DNA of 64,000 bases from Bryum argenteum (Eukaryota > Streptophyta > Bryopsida > Bryales > Bryaceae): positions 27,060,364 through 27,124,363 of the forward strand of contig CM073322.1 of assembly GCA_037043015.1 (NCBI GenBank), read 5' to 3'. Numbering within the stretch: the stretch's first letter is position 1; each line of letters begins with the position of its first letter. This document shows, piece after piece, positions 12,005-25,179 of the stretch. Under the pieces are notes generated by a model. It was not told the origin of the DNA, did not search any database, and worked only from the letters and a program-made list of their open reading frames with translations. A program made the position numbers and the translations under genes.

Positions 12005-12265
12005 TTCGGGGTATTGGGTTTTAGGGTAGGAGCAGGGGTCTTAGTTGCAGGGGCAAGAGTATTGGGTTTTCAAGGGCAGGGGTCTTGGGTCTCAGGGGCA
12101 GGGGTCTTGGGTCTCAGGGGTAGGAATCTTGGGTCTCAATGGCAGAGGTCTTGGGTCTCAATGGCAGGGGTCTTGAGTCTCAGGGGCAGGGGTGGGTCTT
12201 GGGTCTGAGGGGCAGGAGTCTTCAGTCGCAGGGGCAACGGTGTTGGGTCTTAGAGGGTAGATAGG
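12005..12265. repeat. G-rich minisatellite (about 22-24-bp units)
   Basis: Imperfect tandem copies of a unit containing gggtctcaggggcagg run for about 250 bp. The plus strand is strongly purine/G-rich with repeated GGGG runs, so G-quadruplex formation is possible. The open frame across it is a by-product of the repeat. Confidence 0.85.
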
Positions 12266-12269
12266 GGAG

Positions 12270-15200
12270 TTGGGTTTTACTGGCAAACTTCTGCAAATGA
12301 ATTATGGTAAACTCATTTTGATCATCGTAGTGATTTATTTGTGTGATTATGTCATTTCATTTTAAAATATGGGAAATATTTCTGTTGATCTCCACGATTT
12401 GAACCTGTTGGCAGGACCCCGGGGTCCATAGAAATATTCCATTTTGGAAATACCAGTCATCCATCTCTATCTGAAGGGTTTTGAAAAAGAAAATTGCTTT
12501 TGAGAATTTCCTTGTTGAGATGCGCTCAATAACACAGTTAGTTTTTTCCATAGGGTTTATAAAGATGTGCAATATAATTGAGAAGTTGCTCTTGGGAATC
12601 TTTAAGACCCTACCGCCCCCCCCCCAAGTGCTTTATATATTAACCATAATGTATCATTTGAGTATTGTAAGATACTCATTGTGGAGACCTGACTTTGAAA
12701 ACTCTCGTTGTCTTGGCTTTATTGTCCATGCATGAATTTAGGGCATTCCAAATACACTGGCGAAAGAAACAAGACTACACTAAAAACTATATTTAGTGTT
12801 GGCAACCCTAAACACAAACAACAACACCAATTGTTGTCAACGAGGGTAGAATTCTAGCAACTCTTATTGTCAATCTCAACACCAATTGTGAACAATAGTA
12901 AGAACTGAAGAATTGAAAAATAAAGAAGTTGACATTATAGGATTAGATTTAGATTTAGTGTTAGCCTTAATTATCCAACTTTCAACTTTGGCAGTTAAAA
13001 GGGAGGCTGCCATAAAGAAATAGTGGCCCCCCAATATACTAATTGTCGACAAGTTGACTAATAGTGTTGGAGCATGATGGTGATAACTACGCCAATCGTC
13101 ATTCAACAATAAATATATTTTTTAGTATAGCTGATGTACTTAGGAAAATGTCATTTTTCTTTCCAACGGGCTTGGCTATACAACCCGGCACCTTTGACGG
13201 TTCGCCAAGAGACGCCAAAGGTAGCGGCACACCACAACCTTACACTCCATCTACTTGCATCCAAATGAGTTGTTTACTTCAAGTTAACTTGACTTTTGGG
13301 AGATTTCATTCCCCATTTTGGAAAAACCTCAAAACTTATGAATTTTTGGACATCAAGTACTTTTGATTTTTTTGCATGGTGTAGAGGAAGGAAAAAAATA
13401 ACAAGATCATTTAGCCAATCCATTAGAAAAGGGCGTGAATTCAACAAGGTGCTACATTTAGCAACCCCGTCTCACTAGCTACACTTGGTTGGTAATGCCC
13501 TTATTATAATTATATATTCAACAATAATCTTAGGGTTGTATCATGCATGGATGTTCAGAAGCAATAAACACAAGAGTTGAGGATTTGATTGGATCTTTTT
13601 ATGAGTTGCATAAAATTTTCGTACTTTAGCTATTGGGTACTTGAATAAATCGCCATGTCATCCAACACTCACACAAAAAGTAGCACCCAAGTTTGAGTAG
13701 TAGCATGCAAGTTTGGAACTAAGGTAGAGGCACCTATAACCGACCACTTAAGGATTTTAGCATATGATATTAAGGTATATATTTTTTTAGAATTTTTCAT
13801 GTGTGCAAACATAAGGTTCTTGTTGAATGCAAAAAGTTTTGTGATCTTATTTGCATTATTCAAATAGTTATAATTGTTTAAAGTGAAAAGTTGCTTGGAA
13901 CCTAAAGTCGATCACATGCTCAAATATACAAATGAGGTACTTATGTTCTTTCAAAATCTAGGAATTGGGCTTGATCGGTTATGGGTCCCTAGTCGGAAAT
14001 GGGTCCCTTTACCTTACCTTCCAATGTAATCCCAAACTTGTTCAGAGATCAAATTTCTTCACAACAATTGCCTACTTAAAGATTTCAACTGGCTGAAACC
14101 TCAAACCCTAAATTTTCAGTCATATTCTTCACGTGTACTTCACGGTACTGTGCATGCAAATTTTAGAATGACATGCAAGAAGTCAAAATATAACAAATCG
14201 ATAGTTTATGTACATGTTACAAGATTACATTTTTATAATCGGTAACCTAGAACTCAAATACAATAACTGCATGTCTGGAGCCCATCTGATATCATGAGTA
14301 CGTAGAAGGGGCAGGTGTTTGCCATGTCTCGTAATGCTTGTGGTTGTTAGGCATGTATGAAAGCCAAGGATGATGCAGAAGTGATTCATAATCCCCTTGC
14401 TTGCCTACCATATGCATTCTCCTTCATAGAGCCTGGGGCAACCAACAAGCTAAGCTAAGCTAAGCTACCATTAGAAGGGGCGAGGATGTCACTTTCATCA
14501 TGACCGCCTCTTTTTCCGTCTTTCATCATCGCACAGGAAAGTTTTCTCATTTGCTTCTCCCTGGACAATATCAACCTCTTAAGGAAGTTCATATGGTACA
14601 GCTGATGTTGGATGTTGGGTTCTTCGGCTGAAAAATCGACCATTTAGCGTGATCCAGAGTAATTGCGAACATGTGGCTGTCAACACTACATATTCATTAA
14701 TTTAAAAATAGTGTTAGAAAGGTAGTAGGAGTAAGCACACTATTCATCACCTCACACTAAATATACTATTTTGTATAATGGAAAGGTGCTCTCAGTAAAG
14801 CCATAGTAGCACAATATGATTTTAAAGTGCCACTTGTGGCTTTACTCTAACCACCTTTCCACCAATGTAGATGCCCACACATCACCTTCTACACACACAA
14901 CATCGCCATCTTGTAATTCAGAAAATTTTCTCCAAGTTCATATCTCCTCTTGCGTGTAGGATGGGTAAGCGTTCGTAGTAGCTACCAAGGAGGATGGAGG
15001 AGGGGTAATGAGCCCCTGGCTCAATTTTTTGATGTATAGACATTAAATGCCAAGGAGTAGGCTTCCAAGGGTAGCTTGGGGTCGCAGACCTCAAATTTGA
15101 ATTCAAAATTATCAAAACCAGCCTTGGGAGGTCCCCACGAATTCTAGGGTGCCTTGGTGGCTGCCACGAACCATTGCCCGTGTCGGATAGTTGGTCTATT

Positions 15201-15300
15201 TTTGTTTAATCTTATTTTGAAAATTTTATCTACTTCTCTAGATTCTTAAGAATTTGTAGTCTGAGTTTTTTGTATCAACTTTTGTGAGTTTGGTAGAAAT
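12270..15300. other. AT-rich intergenic, no gene supported
   Basis: No coding region is supported. A C run of about ten bases lies near 12616. A weak terminal inverted repeat pair is visible at about 14708-14735 and 14840-14868 (gaaaggtagtaggagtaag against the complement of ctttactctaaccacctttc), consistent with an old MITE. Confidence 0.4.
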
Positions 15301-15314
15301 ACCACACTTTTTCA

Positions 15315-15968
15315 CTACACTAAATAGGTAGATTAGTGTTAGATTTTTATAAGATTTAAAAGTGCTACAAGTTTTTACTTTTGGTAAAAAAAATTACCAA
15401 GGGTATTGATTCCAATACTATGGAAGGATCCCCATCTTGTCGAATGTAGAGGGTAAAATTATTTACTAGTAGTAAAAACTTATAACATGTTTATATAAAT
15501 TAGTGTATCTAACACTAAAGGCCCCTTCCCACCTGGCCTTTGATAAGAGCATACATTAAAACTTAAGACCTCCACAATTTTGGGGAAATTCCTTATTCTT
15601 AGGGAAGGCCTCATCAATGAGGCTTGGAAAAGTGTCTTGAAAAGTAGCCTCAATTACATAATGGCTCCTCAAAGGCCCCATTAACTAAGACCACTCTTAA
15701 GTCTTCAAAACTTGAGAATATTTCTAATTGTGGTGCTTTCTTAACACTTGCCTACTAATGCTCAACTATCTTTTGTCCTCCCAAATACTAGCTAATATTT
15801 TTTTTGTCCTCCAAGTTTTAGAGTGTGCCATGTGGGCATCCATGTAGGATTGGTAATTACTAAAGAATGTAGGTGTGGACACACACTCTTTTAAAGAGAT
15901 AAGACCACCTTCTAACACCACCTCTAAGGCCAAGTGGGAACGTACCTTAATCTACCTATTTAGTGTAG
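15315..15968. mobile_element. CACTA-like MITE with a second inverted repeat nested inside
   Basis: A perfect 21-bp inverted repeat (ctacactaaataggtagatt plus a final a) bounds the region at 15315-15335 and 15948-15968. The left end reads CACTACACTAAATAGG, a CACTA-type terminus. Inside lies a second inverted pair: aggccccttcccacctggcct at about 15520 and aggccaagtgggaacgt at about 15926, the latter in complementary orientation to the first. No transposase is present. The right terminus has one mismatch in the CACTA motif and no clear target duplication was seen. Confidence 0.65.
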
Positions 15969-16962
15969 CGTTCGGTGCTGTCATACTGTTAAGATGAACC
16001 CCTGGGTAGGCGGGCGGTTATAGGGTACCCTACCTGAGTGAGTCAGGTCTGCATCCAGAAACGCCGGCGATGCCAAGAATCATCTCCAGCGATGGGGACA
16101 CGTTGCCACTCACCCTCATGCCATTTCGTGCGCCAGGGTCCCTTCAATAATTGGCACCAATCCACCACAAAGCCCCACTTCATGTGCAAAAGAACCATGC
16201 CCCTATAACCGTCCACTAACTTTTTTAGTTGGAGATATTTCGATTGTCAGTGACAATTCCACTCTAAATTGGAAATCATGAAATTTTATAACCTCTTTTT
16301 AATAATAATATATCAGAAGGCTGACATCTATGAGGTCAAATGACTCACAATTTGATATGCATAAACTTGTCACACAAAAGGGAACGGGAGAAAGTCTACC
16401 CCACAAATTATTCCCAAATCCCCAAGCGCATGGAATCTTCAAGCTCTGTCTTGTCTATGGAACGCTCACACACACGCTTGACGCGAAAGTGGCAGTAAAG
16501 CACCACTCATCAATTGAAGCTACTGAAATCGATCATGGGTTCGAAGCCTCGCGACATTCACCTCCGTCAGTTACACCTTCGTGTGTCACTGTAATTATGA
16601 TTGCAACAACGCTAGCTAGCTCGAGCGATACCGGTAACGACGAATCTGTTGCAATCGCACTCCAAGATCAAAGCTTGCGTCGATGAGTGCTCCGATTTTT
16701 TTGTGAGATGGACTTGGTCGCAGAGATGATCCTTCTTGGAGCTGGAAGGGAATCGTCGTCTTTGTACAGCTGTAGAGAATTTTCATGACTCTTGTCCCCG
16801 GTATTTCCTTGCGACTCGCTGGATGATTCTCACAATACAAGCTGAGAATTTCGCTGTTGGAGGGCAATTCAGCTTCCCTTGATTGAGTATGTCGTGATTC
16901 AACGATGGTTGCTGTGAGTCATGGACAATGGTTGGGGATAGAAGGGGCAAGAAAAGGCTGTC

Positions 16963-19118
16963 ATGGCGCAGAATAGATTGCGGGTTTTGGTGGACTGTTG
17001 GAGAGGAAGGCAATCGAAGCAAAGCGAAAGCAGAAACTCATCGGCGCACGGTCGATGTGCTCATCTGTTGACAGTGCAATCCACGGTTCTTGTGGTGGTT
17101 GTGCTTGTTGCTGCTGTTCTGTTGCTGGACTCGTATAAATGGCGCCGCTTCTCCTTCCCTTGGTCCTCTGAAGGTCCTTACGAGCTTCTGCAGCACTCAT
17201 CTGGTATCAATCCCAGTACTCTTTCCGTCATGTTACGCAGATTTTGCTTGAACTTGCAAATAATTAGGGTTCAGTGATCCTCTCAGAGGAGGCTTTCCCA
17301 TTGCTCGATACGCACATGTAAGTTGGAGAGGTAAAAATCAAAGATCATAGCCTAAATAATTGTTTTCTGAGAAGCCCTGTTTCGAGAATTGGTGTTTTCC
17401 AGATGCAGGAAGCTCGACGAATCTGAGCGTCTCCGCAGGCGATGGCCAGTCATCTCAGTTGTCGTCTCCGCCTCCGGAATTGGAAAGCCCTACAGATGCA
17501 CCAGAGGCTCCGTTGGACACAGTTCCATATCCACCTCCACCACAACTCCCCAAGGTCGCCACTACTTCCCCTGTTGCATCAATGTATTCGTTCATCAATC
17601 CCTGCTTTTGTTTAACATTGATACCGTGCAACAGAAGAAGGCACCGGTTCTATTGACAGCTCTGGACAAGCTGGAGTATGGCTTAGCGCAGGCACGATAC
17701 GCAATTCGAAGTGCATATCAGGCAACGAAGAACGGCAGCACGCTCGTCGAAACCGATGAATTCGAGCCTCGTGGAGACGTGTACAAGAACGCCGCAGCTT
17801 TTCGTCAGTAAGAGCCCACTCTCGACTCCTCCTGGTTTATCGAATGGATGATTGATCGCAATGCTTGGTTATTGCAGGAGCTACAGGGAGATGGAGAAGC
17901 GGTTCAAGATCTATGTGTACGCAGAAGGGGAGGAGCCCCTTGTGCACAACGGACCATGCAAGGAGATCTACGCGATCGAGGGCCGCTTCATTCAAGAGCT
18001 TCAAGGAGACAACCCGTTTCTGACGACCGATCCGGACAAAGCCCACGTCTACTTCCTGCCGTTTAGTGTCGCCATGATGGTGGCCTACTTGTATGAGAAA
18101 GAGTCGGGTAACATGGACCCGTTGCGGCTCTTTGTCGGCGACTATGTCGACGTTCTTATGCACAAGTACCCGTTCTGGAACCGGAGCGGCGGTGCCGACC
18201 ACTTCATGCTCTCGTGCCACGACTGGGTACTCACCCGCTCCTTCCAAACTCCGAAACTTTCAGTACAATTGTAACAATTTATCGATGTGCAGGGGCCAGC
18301 GATAACGAGATCGAATATGGGATTAGGCGAGAAGGCGATACGCGTGTTGTGCAACGCGAATACCTCGGAAGGTTACGTGCCGTGGAAAGACGCGAGCTTG
18401 CCGGAGATTCATTTGGTAGGAGGCCACATTCCTACTCAACTGGGTGGTCCTCCGACGAAAGACAGGCCGCATCTGGCATTCTTCGCAGGCCGCGATCACG
18501 GCCCCGTTCGACCGCAATTGTTCAAGCATTGGGAGGGCAAAGACGACGACATCATCGTGTATCAATGGCTTCCCGAGCACCTCAACTACCACGAGCTCAT
18601 GAAATCAAGCAGGTAGCTCCCGAATCCACATCACCTCGTATTCACACTCTTCGATCGAATGTGACAATCGATCCGTGTGCAGGTTTTGCATATGTCCTGG
18701 AGGATATGAGGTGAACAGTCCGCGGATTGTGGAAGCGATCTACAACGAATGTGTGCCGGTGATAATTGCCGACGAGTTCGTGCTGCCATTCAGCGACATC
18801 CTCAACTGGGAATCGTTTTCGTTGCATGTGCGAGAGTCCGACATTCCCAACTTGAAAACTATCTTGCAGAATGTCACGATGGAGAGGCACGCAGCCATGC
18901 AGGTCATCTTCTTCACCTTGACTTGATAAGAATCATTCTTTCACTAATTTGTGGAGGTCATTTCATGATGATTTTGGGAGTTTTGGATGCAGGAGAGGGT
19001 GTCGAGGGTGCAGAGGCATTTCTTGTTGCATCAACCTCCGGAGAAATACGACGTTTTTCACATGATTCTTCATTCTGTGTGGTTGAGGCGGCTCAATATC
19101 CAAGTTGGGTCGTCATAG
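16963..19118 (+). CDS. GT47 (exostosin-family) glycosyltransferase, seven exons
   Basis: This encodes a Golgi type II membrane glycosyltransferase of the plant GT47/exostosin family. Such enzymes transfer sugars during synthesis of wall polysaccharides or glycoproteins; donor and acceptor cannot be told here. My exons are 16963-17203, 17403-17554, 17635-17807, 17878-18226, 18293-18612, 18683-18902 and 18993-19118, all with GT-AG borders and matching phases, giving 526 residues. A short basic N-terminus precedes one membrane helix (about residues 38-55), then a Pro-rich stem (about 85-130) and the exostosin domain (about 190-510). Visible family motifs are ADHFMLSCHDW, RVLCNANTSEGY, LAFFAGR, FCICPGGYEV, VEAIYNECVPVI and FHMILHSVWLRRLN. 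The start is the first Met before the anchor helix. Five of the six introns are 66-90 bp; the second exon's donor is the least certain junction. Confidence 0.93.
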
Positions 19119-21133
19119 ATTTATGTTTGAATTTAGGTTATAATCATCTTTCAATAAGATCAACTTCAGTTGCTGGAGTTGTGCATAGGCGATTCTTTTG
19201 AAAAGTGGAGAATCGAACTGGTTCATTGCCCATTCATATTGATTACTCATTGTTCATTGGAAATGTTAAATTGTGAATTGAATAGATGACTATGTGGTTT
19301 ATGAATTCATTTAGAGATATGCATATAATTTTCCGGATAGATTGGGCTCCTATGATTCCGAAATTGTGTAGCACAAAAGAATGAGCCTTCATTTTGTTGC
19401 TTTAAATCAACCCCTTAAGGTAGGACACCCATATGGGAGCACCCCCAAAGCTATGTCTCATGAATACACCCATTTATGTACAAAGCTTCATTATTCATGT
19501 GCAAACATAAATGCTGTAATTCAAAAATAAACTCAACAAAAGGCAACCAATGACTATCACAAATCACAAAATAAAAACATAGAATAATGTATAATTTTAG
19601 GAGGGGGCTATGATTACTAATAGTGTTTAGACTTTCTAAACCTTGAAAAACACAATAGTCATATTCATATCATATGAAAAATATTCTCATTTCCCTTTTT
19701 CAATCGTAAAGCAATTAATTATAAGTTCTTAACATATATTAGAAATAGTATGAGAAATATCTGTATAATGGATGGTGTTCAAAAGTTCCAAAAGAGAAAC
19801 CTCGCCATTAATTAAAAGCACAAAAGCGTTTAAACAGAAACAAACTACGTTTAAAATGCCGACGGACCCGGATTTCCGTCAGTCCATCAACGGAACTCCA
19901 CCACGTGGACGCCAACGTGGCACGGTTGTAGGTGAGACCGTAAGTCCCCAGTCGCTTCCGGCGCGGCAATAGGACCCAGTCACAGTAACAGCGTAATGGC
20001 ACTTTCGCAGGGGTAAGTGAAAGTGAGGCAGCTTCACCATCGTCGACTTTGCTTCAGCGCGGCGCCTGCACCGCGTCTGCACTACCGCGTCTTCAACAAT
20101 CATCGTCACCGCCCATCCTCCATTTTCCAGGTAAAGGATCCTCGCTTTCTCGCTAGAATTAGGGAATATCTCTCGCTTCTTCTTTCGTGAGAACAGGCTT
20201 GAATTCAGAGGTGGAGGCGTTGCTGGGAGAGAGAGAGAGAGAGAACAGTGTGACGAGACGATCTTGTTTCGGCGCATGCGTGTTTGTCGAACGATTCGGG
20301 GTGATACTTGTTTCTTGTCGTGCGTGTGTTCTTACTGAAGAAGTTTCTTGCTTTTCGGAAGCCGGATTTCAAGGTATGGTGCTTGAGTGTATGTTTGGGG
20401 TTCTTAAGATGCTGGGGGAGTGCGCTGAAAATAAGGAGATGGGTTGTCTTTGTGTTTGATGCAAATTGGGTTTCTTTTTTTTGTGAGTGTGACGGCATTG
20501 CTAGACTATAGATGCTGGACCGTAGGTGATCAGAAATATTATTAGCGTGTTTATCACATTGATAGGTGTGAGACTTAGTCTTTGTGCCTGAAAGGGCTCG
20601 TACGGTAGCTTGCGATTTTCATTGTATGTATCTTTTGTCGCGCCCCTTGCTTCGTCAATTATTTGGACGGGGGGAGACGTCGCACACCATGATTGTTCAT
20701 GTTGCATAGAACACACCTTAGAACAAGTCCTAAAGTGCCCCTGGTGGATGTCTTTATTCGCATCCAGCGGGACTTGCACAGCGAAATGAAGGGTTCGAAT
20801 TGACTAGTGCGTTAGGTCAATGTTTCGATTGGTGGCCACGATCAGGAGTGTAACTTGTTAGTTGATATCGACTCATCGTGTCAAGAAGAGATTGTGTAAT
20901 GACTTCTAGTTTGTGGGTTGCAAATTCGAAGTTAGATTATAGAGTTACTCTCGCTGCCCGGTTTGGATCAGCATGCACGCCAATGACACCGATGCTTGAC
21001 TGCTGTCCAGGGGAAAGGGTTCGGGTTGAGTAGCTTTTGTTCGAGTCGAGTAGCTTTTGTCCGAGTCGAGCTCCAGTGTGTAACCACTATTGAATTGGTG
21101 GATGCAGAGAGATTGAGTTAAAGGACCGCCGCG
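19119..21133. other. Intergenic; GC-richer leader before the next gene
   Basis: 19200-19850 is AT-rich without coding signal. 19850-20300 is GC-richer and includes a GA microsatellite at about 20228-20245. A 25-bp duplication around tcgagtagcttttgt lies near 21030. This segment may hold the promoter and 5' UTR of the gene starting at 21134. Confidence 0.4.
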
Positions 21134-21893
21134 ATGGCAGGGCGAGGGTTTAAAGGGCACATTGCCGTGTGCTCGACGACGCTACTCCTCATCTTGAACC
21201 TTCTGGTTCTGGCCGGAGGAATCGCCACAGTGGTGCTTGTGTTCGTCATCGAGCATCAGCCGAGCCGGACAGCGTGGTTGATCATTATTGCCGGTGCTTT
21301 CACCGTCGCGTCGGGGTTGATAGGTCTGTGTTCCAGCACGAGACGAGGGTGCTTCACGCTTCAGCTGATTCTGCTCGCGTTCTCCGTGATCGGGCTGCTG
21401 GCGACTGCATTTGCAATCTTTGCTAAGCCCACGTCAGTGCGGAACGCGTTGGACAAGCCGTACTACACCCAGGATACTACCATCACGCTTCTCAAGGTCT
21501 TGAGCGCCGTGGCATTCGTCACCGGATGTGTCCAGGTGGGTTGGGAAGTAGGCTGAGAAGATAACTGGAGACATGATCAGGATATCTATTCCTTGTCTAG
21601 TGGAATGTAGAAGTGGATTATGGTACCGATATGAAGGGAGCATAGCTTGACAAGACGAGTTGTGGTTGTGATTGCAGGCTGCTGTGCTGACACTCGGAAT
21701 CTGCGTGAACTGCTGCGACTTGAACGATTACTACGAAGATATTGAGATGACACGCTCAATGAACGCCAAGGAGGCTAAGGAGGCAGAGAAGCGTGCTGCT
21801 CGGAGAGAGGAATCCAAGTCAGCTCAGCTGGCAGAGCAGATGAAGGAGAAGTATGGAAAGTGGACAGACAAGGCTCCAGGCGGTGCGAAGTGA
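21134..21893 (+). CDS. Four-helix membrane protein with charged C-terminal tail, two exons
   Basis: Exons 21134-21535 and 21678-21893 join in phase 0 (donor gtgggt, acceptor attgcag), giving 205 residues. Four hydrophobic segments are visible at about residues 12-37, 43-65, 72-95 and 117-145, followed by a soluble tail rich in Glu, Lys, Ala and Arg (KEAKEAEKRAARREE) that should form a charged helix. The short loop between helices 3 and 4 lacks the Cys-Cys-Gly signature of true tetraspanins. It resembles plant four-helix membrane proteins of the tetraspanin-like/DUF1218 type in layout only. The Cys cluster NCCD after helix 4 could be palmitoylated (inference). Function unknown; gene reality is well supported by composition and splicing. 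Confidence 0.85.
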
Positions 21894-24800
21894 AGTGGCC
21901 AAAGGATGATGAGCTGAATTGGGATGCAGTGCCCGCAATGGTGTGATGGTTCGTGGCATCACAGGTCCCGAATGGCATAAAGTGACGAAGAAGATGGATT
22001 AAATAGGTAGGTAGCTTGCACGAACCAAGAAGCACCTGGTTGTGGTGGCGTATTCTGGAACGGAGTCGATGGTTGAGGCAGGGGGCTGTATCACTTGTAC
22101 AGGAAGATTGAATGGACAGTAGGGTAGCTTGTTTTTATGATGTGGGGGTTCGGAACGGTAGAAGGAGCTTGAAATTGCAGCCATGGCAGGGATTCACTGA
22201 CATGGATTCAAGGTAGGCTGAGATTGTAACATGATAGATCCTTGTTAAGGATCATTGGAATCGTAATTGAATAACGCCGGGTTCAATGCGCTAATGCAAT
22301 GTACTCTATTCCCTCTCACTATCGCAGTGTTCCCTCAAATCTTTGCATTTAGATATTTTTGTGTTACAGGAATTTTGGGGGTTTCTTATTGGGTGGTAAT
22401 GAAGAGGGGTGGACCACCCTGACGCGACAGAGTACGAATCCAATTGAAAGGGAGGAGCATGGATCATCATGGAATTATTGCGGGATCCAGGGGGTCAGTG
22501 AGTTTGGTAGTTGACTTCGTAGAGTAGGCCTGATGATATGAGTAGCGAAAGCTATCAACTACCCCGGAAAGGGACTCAAATGGTATGAATGCACTTTGAC
22601 GATACCGTATGTCATATTCCATTTTTACAGTCGAATAATCAATTCTTTTTGAATTTTTCAATTTGATTGTTCATTGTATGTGCCAATACCACTACTGTCT
22701 TCTTTTTTTTTTAAATATGAAATTGTGGGGGTTTTGGAAATTTTGATTTTGAGTTAATTTCTGTCGTACTGGCCTATGACATGTGGTAAGAGAATTGCTT
22801 CTACCTCTGCATTAGAGTTGCTGGACTTCAAAAAAGGAAAGTGAAAGCATACATGGGTGTACGTGTTGCAAACCAGAAATGGTGGCCAGTTGTGTGGTAG
22901 CCTAACCTACGCATCCGCTATAACACCTAAAGTCGAAATCAATCAATCACCTTGTGGTCGATTTGACTTTGGTCAGGGTCTCAGTTACTAAATTTAGATC
23001 GTATGGAGTTGTCACTTTGGCACATTGTAGAGTTTTCTCATACCTTTCCGAAAAGTCATTTTATGCTTCGATATTCCTTGTACTTTAGGAGATATTTGCA
23101 GTCAAAGTTCAAAATATTGTTTGAATGAAAGAACTCAAATATCAATTGGTGAAAGGCAAATCGAAACTCAGCTCGTCCTAGGATCACTTGGAAAAAAGAA
23201 TTGCTCTGTTCCATAAAACACTTGAGGTGTTCGAAAAATCACCAGTGGCTACAATTATTGGTGGACAATTTCAAGATTCTACAAAGGGACTTTGTAGTAC
23301 CTTGGTTGAGTACATTTTGAATTTTGTGATCCACCATTCGATCAAATCATGAGGTGTTCGGTCAACATTTGAAAAATATGAACACTCTTACCTAAATCCA
23401 AGCGCCCAACTAAGCCCATTGGGCTTGTTTTTCACATAATTTTTTATGTGGTTTTTTTATTTATTTTTAATTTTTATAAGTTTTTTGTTTTCAAATTTTA
23501 AAATTGTTTTTCCTACTCAATGTTCACTCGGTTGTAGATGTGTCTTAGCAAGAAATACATATGTAATATATTTGGTGATGAGTTCTTGGACCTCGATGTA
23601 AAGGTACTTCAAAACTTCAATAACATAACAATCAATAGTCACTACACAAGTGTTGTTAATTAGTGTTATGTGGAGATTAGTGTAACATGTAACCTTTGGT
23701 AAAGAACATTATTTCTCAACTCTCTTAAGATTATTGTTCACTTTTGGCTGCCATTCCAATAAAAGTCCCTTGTGTTTTCTTCAAGTCACCAACTGCACCA
23801 CTTTCAATAAATTCTCACTTGCAAGAAAGTCTGCATGCTCTCACAATAAGTGTTATGGTTTGATGATTAGTGTTGTAACACTATGGTGACGTGTGACATT
23901 TAGTGATACAGTTCACAATTAACATTTGTAACACTGATTAACAACTCTTGTGTACTGATAAGGTAAGAATTAGCATAGGGTTTACTCCGAGAGGAGTCAG
24001 TAAACCCAGAATTGATGTTAAGACCACCGGTCATACCCAAAGACACATCAAACGGGAACTACATTCACACTAGCCTTAAGAAATTCTGAATTATTGTTTA
24101 CATTTTCTCAGTCAACAACGCTTTTATATAATGTTAGACATTGCTTATGTGATATAAAGAACAAGCTATATCAGAACAGAATTAACACTCTATTCTTTGG
24201 TAGACAATCATGATCATTTATAGAAAGGAAACAGAATCTAGCATCAATATCGAATGATGATTTCAAACTTCTTCCAATTGAGCATTCTAAGATGCGCAAG
24301 ATAAAGAAAGGGGCAAATGATTGCCTTCACATTATACATTATAGAATGGACAACAGGAGTAGGTACCTACACGAAAGTGCCGGCCGTGCTTGCATGCTGT
24401 TGCCAGCAATGCTGCCGGAGCTGGTAGTACCGACCCCAGCCCAGCAGATCCGTGCTGAGGCTTTTTCAGCCCGGCTCCGTCAACTCTGCAATTCAAATGT
24501 CAACTGCAGGCCATTGCCGACCTGTTTGAGCTCGACACATAACCAACCACCATGGACATTGAGCTGCTTACTTTTCCAGACAGGAAGCAGCTTAGACATA
24601 TCCATCATAAAAGAAAGATATCACATCACCATGAACATTGAGCTGCTTACTTTTCCGAAAAGGAAACCCGGCTCCAAAAGGCTTGCTCCATGGCTTGGGT
24701 AGAAAGGAGAAACTGTTCAAGCATTGACTCATACGATATTTTTTTCCCGCCGCATTCTGACAAGCTGTAATCACATGGACAGAAAAACCTCGAGATGGAG

Positions 24801-25179
24801 GAATGATGGGAAATGCACTGGACCTGTTGACTCCAGTGATCCTTCCGTTATTCTGGAAGAGCGCAGAGAGACTGCTCAACAGATGCTTGCACCGTCGTCA
24901 CTCTCAACCGCAGTTGAATCGTCTAGACCTATCTCAGTCTCCAATAAACAATCTATATAACATCGTCGATATCTCCCCGTGTGCGGGTCCACAGGCTTTG
25001 GCAGTCCACAGGTAAAGGTATCGGAGTAAATTCACCCAGCAGAAAAAGATTCAGAGTCGAGCACTTCGGGGGTGTGGATTTGGTCGACGTCAGGGCTCCA
25101 GCTTCAAGTGAAAGATTTACAAGGACGCTCCGAGCTCTGCAATGTTTCCACTTGCCAGGGAGATATGAATCGGCAAAGT
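21894..25179. other. Intergenic, mostly AT-rich
   Basis: No gene is supported apart from the MITE at 23640-23957. A duplicated stretch containing acattgagctgcttactttt occurs at about 24550-24585 and 24628-24664. 24700-25010 is GC-richer and may include the 3' UTR of TRS120. Confidence 0.4.
23640..23957. mobile_element. CACTA-type MITE, 318 bp
   Basis: The left end cactacacaagtgttgttaa and the complement of the right end (cagtacacaagagttgttaa) form imperfect terminal inverted repeats of about 29 bp. The interior has no ORF and repeats gtgttatg/gtgtaaca motifs. A related element lies at 34820-35119. No target duplication was recognised. Confidence 0.7.

Noticed and set aside
16535-16560. B-box-like gggttcgaagcc
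   Set aside because: No A box at tRNA spacing and no SINE body could be defined.
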